Both the position numbers and the translations under genes were made by a program. A DNA stretch of 6,378 nucleotides from Oscillospiraceae bacterium. GTDB lineage: Bacteria; Bacillota; Clostridia; Oscillospirales; Oscillospiraceae. Numbering within the stretch: position 1 is the stretch's first letter; each line of letters begins with the position of its first letter. This document shows positions 4,944 to 6,378 of this stretch, in pieces. Under the pieces are notes generated by a model. The model ran no database searches and had not been told where the DNA came from. It saw nothing but the letters and a program-made list of their open reading frames with translations. The stretch is taken from positions 1 through 6,378 of the forward strand of contig JAEDIZ010000114.1 of assembly GCA_016296635.1 (NCBI GenBank), written 5' to 3'.

Positions 4944-5954
4944 ATGAGAAAGAAAATCTGCATCATTTATACGGGAGGAACCATAGGAATGGTTCCCGGA
5001 GAAAACGGGTATGTTCCCTCAAAAAGCCGGCTCGAGGATAGTCTTACCGGGATCGGGGATCTGTTTAAGCCCGGTATGCCTGCGCTTGAAGTGATCCAGT
5101 TTGACCCGCTGCTGGATTCCAGCAACGTTTCCGTCCCCGAATGGAACAAAATAGGAAAGACTATTGCGGACAATTATGAAAAATACGATGGATTTGTCGT
5201 CCTTCACGGTACGGATACAATGTCGTACTCTGCGTCTGCGCTTTCGTTTATGCTGGAGAACCTTGAAAAACCGGTTGTTTTTACCGGAGCACAGATTCCG
5301 CTTTGTGAAATCCGTTCTGACGGATACAGCAATATCGTATCTTCGGTCGTTATCGCTTCCGAAGGCAATGTGAAGGAAGTCTGCATCTATTTTGACGGGA
5401 AACTCATAAGAGGATGCCGGTCGACAAAGATATCCTCGGATCGGTTTGCGGCGTTTGCTTCGCCCAATTTCGGTTTGCTTGCTGATGTGGGCATTACAGT
5501 AGAGTACCATGACCGGGGAGGCCTTCCCAAAAAGAACGGGGATTTTAAGTACACAGCGTTTGAAGAAGTTCCGGTCGGAATTATCAAAATGTTCCCCGGA
5601 ATACAGATTCGGCTCTTTGAGTCTATCATGACAAAGCAGCTGAAGGGCGTCGTTCTTGAAACCTTCGGTGCCGGCAATATTCCGTCCGGTTCCGCTGGAG
5701 AAATCATACCGATCATCGAAAAGGCATATGAAAACGGAACGCTGATTGTTGTATGCTCGCAGTGCATCCAGGGAACGGTCACATTGGGCACATATGAGAC
5801 AAGCAAGAGTCTGATGGATATAGGCGCCGTGACCGGAAATGACATGACAACAGAAGCGGCGCTGACAAAACTGATTTATCTTTTCAGCTGTCACTACCCG
5901 ATCGATCGAATCCGTAAACTGATGACGGAAAACCTCAGAGGAGAAATAGGATAG
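4944..5954 (+). CDS. ansA: Type I (cytoplasmic) L-asparaginase
   Basis: Hydrolyses L-asparagine to L-aspartate and ammonia in the cytoplasm; no signal peptide is present, which fits type I rather than the periplasmic type II. At 336 residues it has the family length. Both signatures are intact: YTGGTIGM (9-16) with nucleophile Thr13, and HGTDTMSY (88-95) with Thr90-Asp91. The catalytic-dyad lysine is Lys162 in RGCRSTKIS. Also conserved are FTGAQIPL (113-120), RSDGYSN (124-130) and the C-terminal domain's FGAGNIPS, which begins the allosteric-type lobe. The site AGGACGG is about 9 bases before the ATG. Codon use differs from the SPFH gene: eight ATA isoleucines against one, and much more GGA and AAA. 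This could reflect transfer or lower expression. The gene lies after a hairpin and is closed by a strong terminator. Confidence 0.95.
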   Translation: MRKKICIIYTGGTIGMVPGENGYVPSKSRLEDSLTGIGDLFKPGMPALEVIQFDPLLDSSNVSVPEWNKIGKTIADNYEKYDGFVVLHGTDTMSYSASALSFMLENLEKPVVFTGAQIPLCEIRSDGYSNIVSSVVIASEGNVKEVCIYFDGKLIRGCRSTKISSDRFAAFASPNFGLLADVGITVEYHDRGGLPKKNGDFKYTAFEEVPVGIIKMFPGIQIRLFESIMTKQLKGVVLETFGAGNIPSGSAGEIIPIIEKAYENGTLIVVCSQCIQGTVTLGTYETSKSLMDIGAVTGNDMTTEAALTKLIYLFSCHYPIDRIRKLMTENLRGEIG

Positions 5955-5994
5955 CCGCCGAGTGCAGATTTGTGTCTGCCCTTAAAAACAAGTT

Positions 5995-6030
5995 ACCCGC
6001 CGGAAAGGAAAGTTTTCCTTTTCGGCGGGT
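5995..6030. terminator. Long bidirectional terminator between convergent genes
   Basis: ACCCGCCGGAAAGGAA (5995-6010) pairs with TTCCTTTTCGGCGGGT (6015-6030), with one G-U pair and a short AGTT-type loop. In the minus direction it is followed by AACTTGTTTTT, a good T-run, so it serves the gene at 6080-6378 best. In the plus direction ATTGCTGTTT follows, weaker but usable for the asparaginase gene. The rest of the gap (5955-6079) holds only a small 5-bp hairpin at 5964-5979. Confidence 0.85.
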
Positions 6031-6079
6031 ATTGCTGTTTCCCGGCCTGTGTTCTGATACAGTACCGTTTTCTGCGCTT

Positions 6080-6378
6080 CTATGTGTCGTCCTTTTCATG
6101 CTCTACATCTTTCAGCATCTCGTGCAGCCGTCCTTTTCGGCGTGTGCTCAGCATCAATCCGCCGCCGCCCAGCAGAAATACGCCCAGTGCGATCGGAATC
6201 ATCCACCACTCAAAAGCATCCTTCTGCTTCTGCGCCTCCAGTGCAGCCTGCTCGGCGGCAAGACGCTCTGCCTCTTCCGTTGCAGCCTGCTCGGCGGCAA
6301 GACGCTCTGCCTCTTCCTTTGCGGCCTGCTCGGCGGCAAGACGCTCTGCCTCTTCCTTTGCGGCCTGCTCGGCGGCAA
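6080..6378 (-). CDS. C-terminal part of a repeat-bearing, single-span membrane protein (truncated by the window)
   Basis: The gene reads leftward and enters from beyond the right edge; its start is outside the window. The visible 98 residues begin in tandem 13-residue units, AAEQAAKEEAERL twice, then variants with Thr and Leu (AAEQAATEEAERL, AAEQAALEAQKQK), predicted as one long Ala/Glu-rich helix. A membrane segment follows, WWMIPIALGVFLLGGGGLML (about 57-76), then basic STRRKGR and a charged tail ending EKDDT. By the positive-inside rule the tail is cytoplasmic and the repeats are outside, so the repeats would act as a stalk or spacer for an unseen N-terminal domain. I do not recognise the family. 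The stop is TAG at 6082-6080, and the terminator at 5995-6030 lies just beyond it. Confidence 0.85.
   Translation of the reverse strand, partial: AAEQAAKEEAERLAAEQAAKEEAERLAAEQAATEEAERLAAEQAALEAQKQKDAFEWWMIPIALGVFLLGGGGLMLSTRRKGRLHEMLKDVEHEKDDT
6246..6378 (-). repeat. 39-bp tandem repeats, at least 3.4 copies
   Basis: Units lie at 6246-6284, 6285-6323, 6324-6362 and 6363-6378 (cut by the edge), each encoding one 13-residue block. The second and third are identical over all 39 bases; the first differs from them at two positions. Near-identity that includes synonymous sites indicates recent duplication or slippage, so copy number probably varies between strains. The array continues past the window. 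Confidence 0.95.

Noticed and set aside
5019..5894. A 291-codon minus-strand open frame opposite the asparaginase gene
   Set aside because: It is in-register antisense of a gene with all catalytic motifs intact; no ribosome site or family resemblance.
1..6378. tRNA or rRNA genes, CRISPR arrays, insertion sequences, prophage genes
   Set aside because: No cloverleaf, spaced direct-repeat array, transposase motif or phage structural gene was seen; the only repeats are protein-coding and in frame.

Overview
The window looks like chromosomal DNA from a moderately GC-rich, low-motility Firmicute of the Clostridia (Oscillospiraceae-like) type. This rests on strong GGAGG-type ribosome binding sites, GTG starts, a Bacillus/Clostridia-style gene set (BmrU-type lipid kinase, YpsC-like THUMP methyltransferase, short NfeD plus SPFH protein, DUF6440-like protein) and frequent G/C-ending codons. 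The exact taxon cannot be read from the sequence. The first ~375 bases are visibly more AT-rich than the rest.

Layout, left to right. (1) Positions 74-618 hold a small XRE-type regulator on the minus strand. It diverges from a 75-residue unknown protein on the plus strand, and the gap between them carries two inverted repeats of the same form, ACTA-N8-TAGT. (2) A bidirectional hairpin (636-670) separates that pair from a three-gene minus-strand unit read from right to left: THUMP-domain RNA methyltransferase (3034-1922), diacylglycerol kinase-family lipid kinase (1894-965), and a 67-residue zinc-ribbon protein (889-686). A perfect 12-bp hairpin sits just before the last of these. (3) Positions 3035-3196 are a divergent promoter region with good sigma-70-type promoters in both directions. 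(4) The plus-strand unit is NfeD-family membrane protein (3197-3646), SPFH/stomatin-family protein (3704-4630) and DUF6440-like protein (4632-4823), followed by a GAAA-loop hairpin. (5) A type I cytoplasmic asparaginase gene (4944-5954) starts 25 bases after that hairpin. (6) A long bidirectional terminator (5995-6030) lies between the asparaginase gene and a convergent, window-truncated minus-strand gene (6080-6378). That gene encodes 13-residue Ala/Glu-rich tandem repeats followed by one membrane helix.

How the genes work together. NfeD and SPFH proteins are established partners in bacterial membrane-microdomain systems, and the DUF6440-like gene is packed one base behind the SPFH gene, so a three-part membrane module is the most interesting reading of the window. 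The methyltransferase and lipid kinase are housekeeping-type genes of 23S rRNA modification and lipid phosphorylation. No mobile element, CRISPR array, tRNA or rRNA was seen. Nothing here is clearly an undescribed system; the best leads are the NfeD-SPFH-DUF6440 module, the paired operators beside the XRE gene, the hairpins placed directly in front of two genes, and the 39-bp tandem repeats at the right edge.
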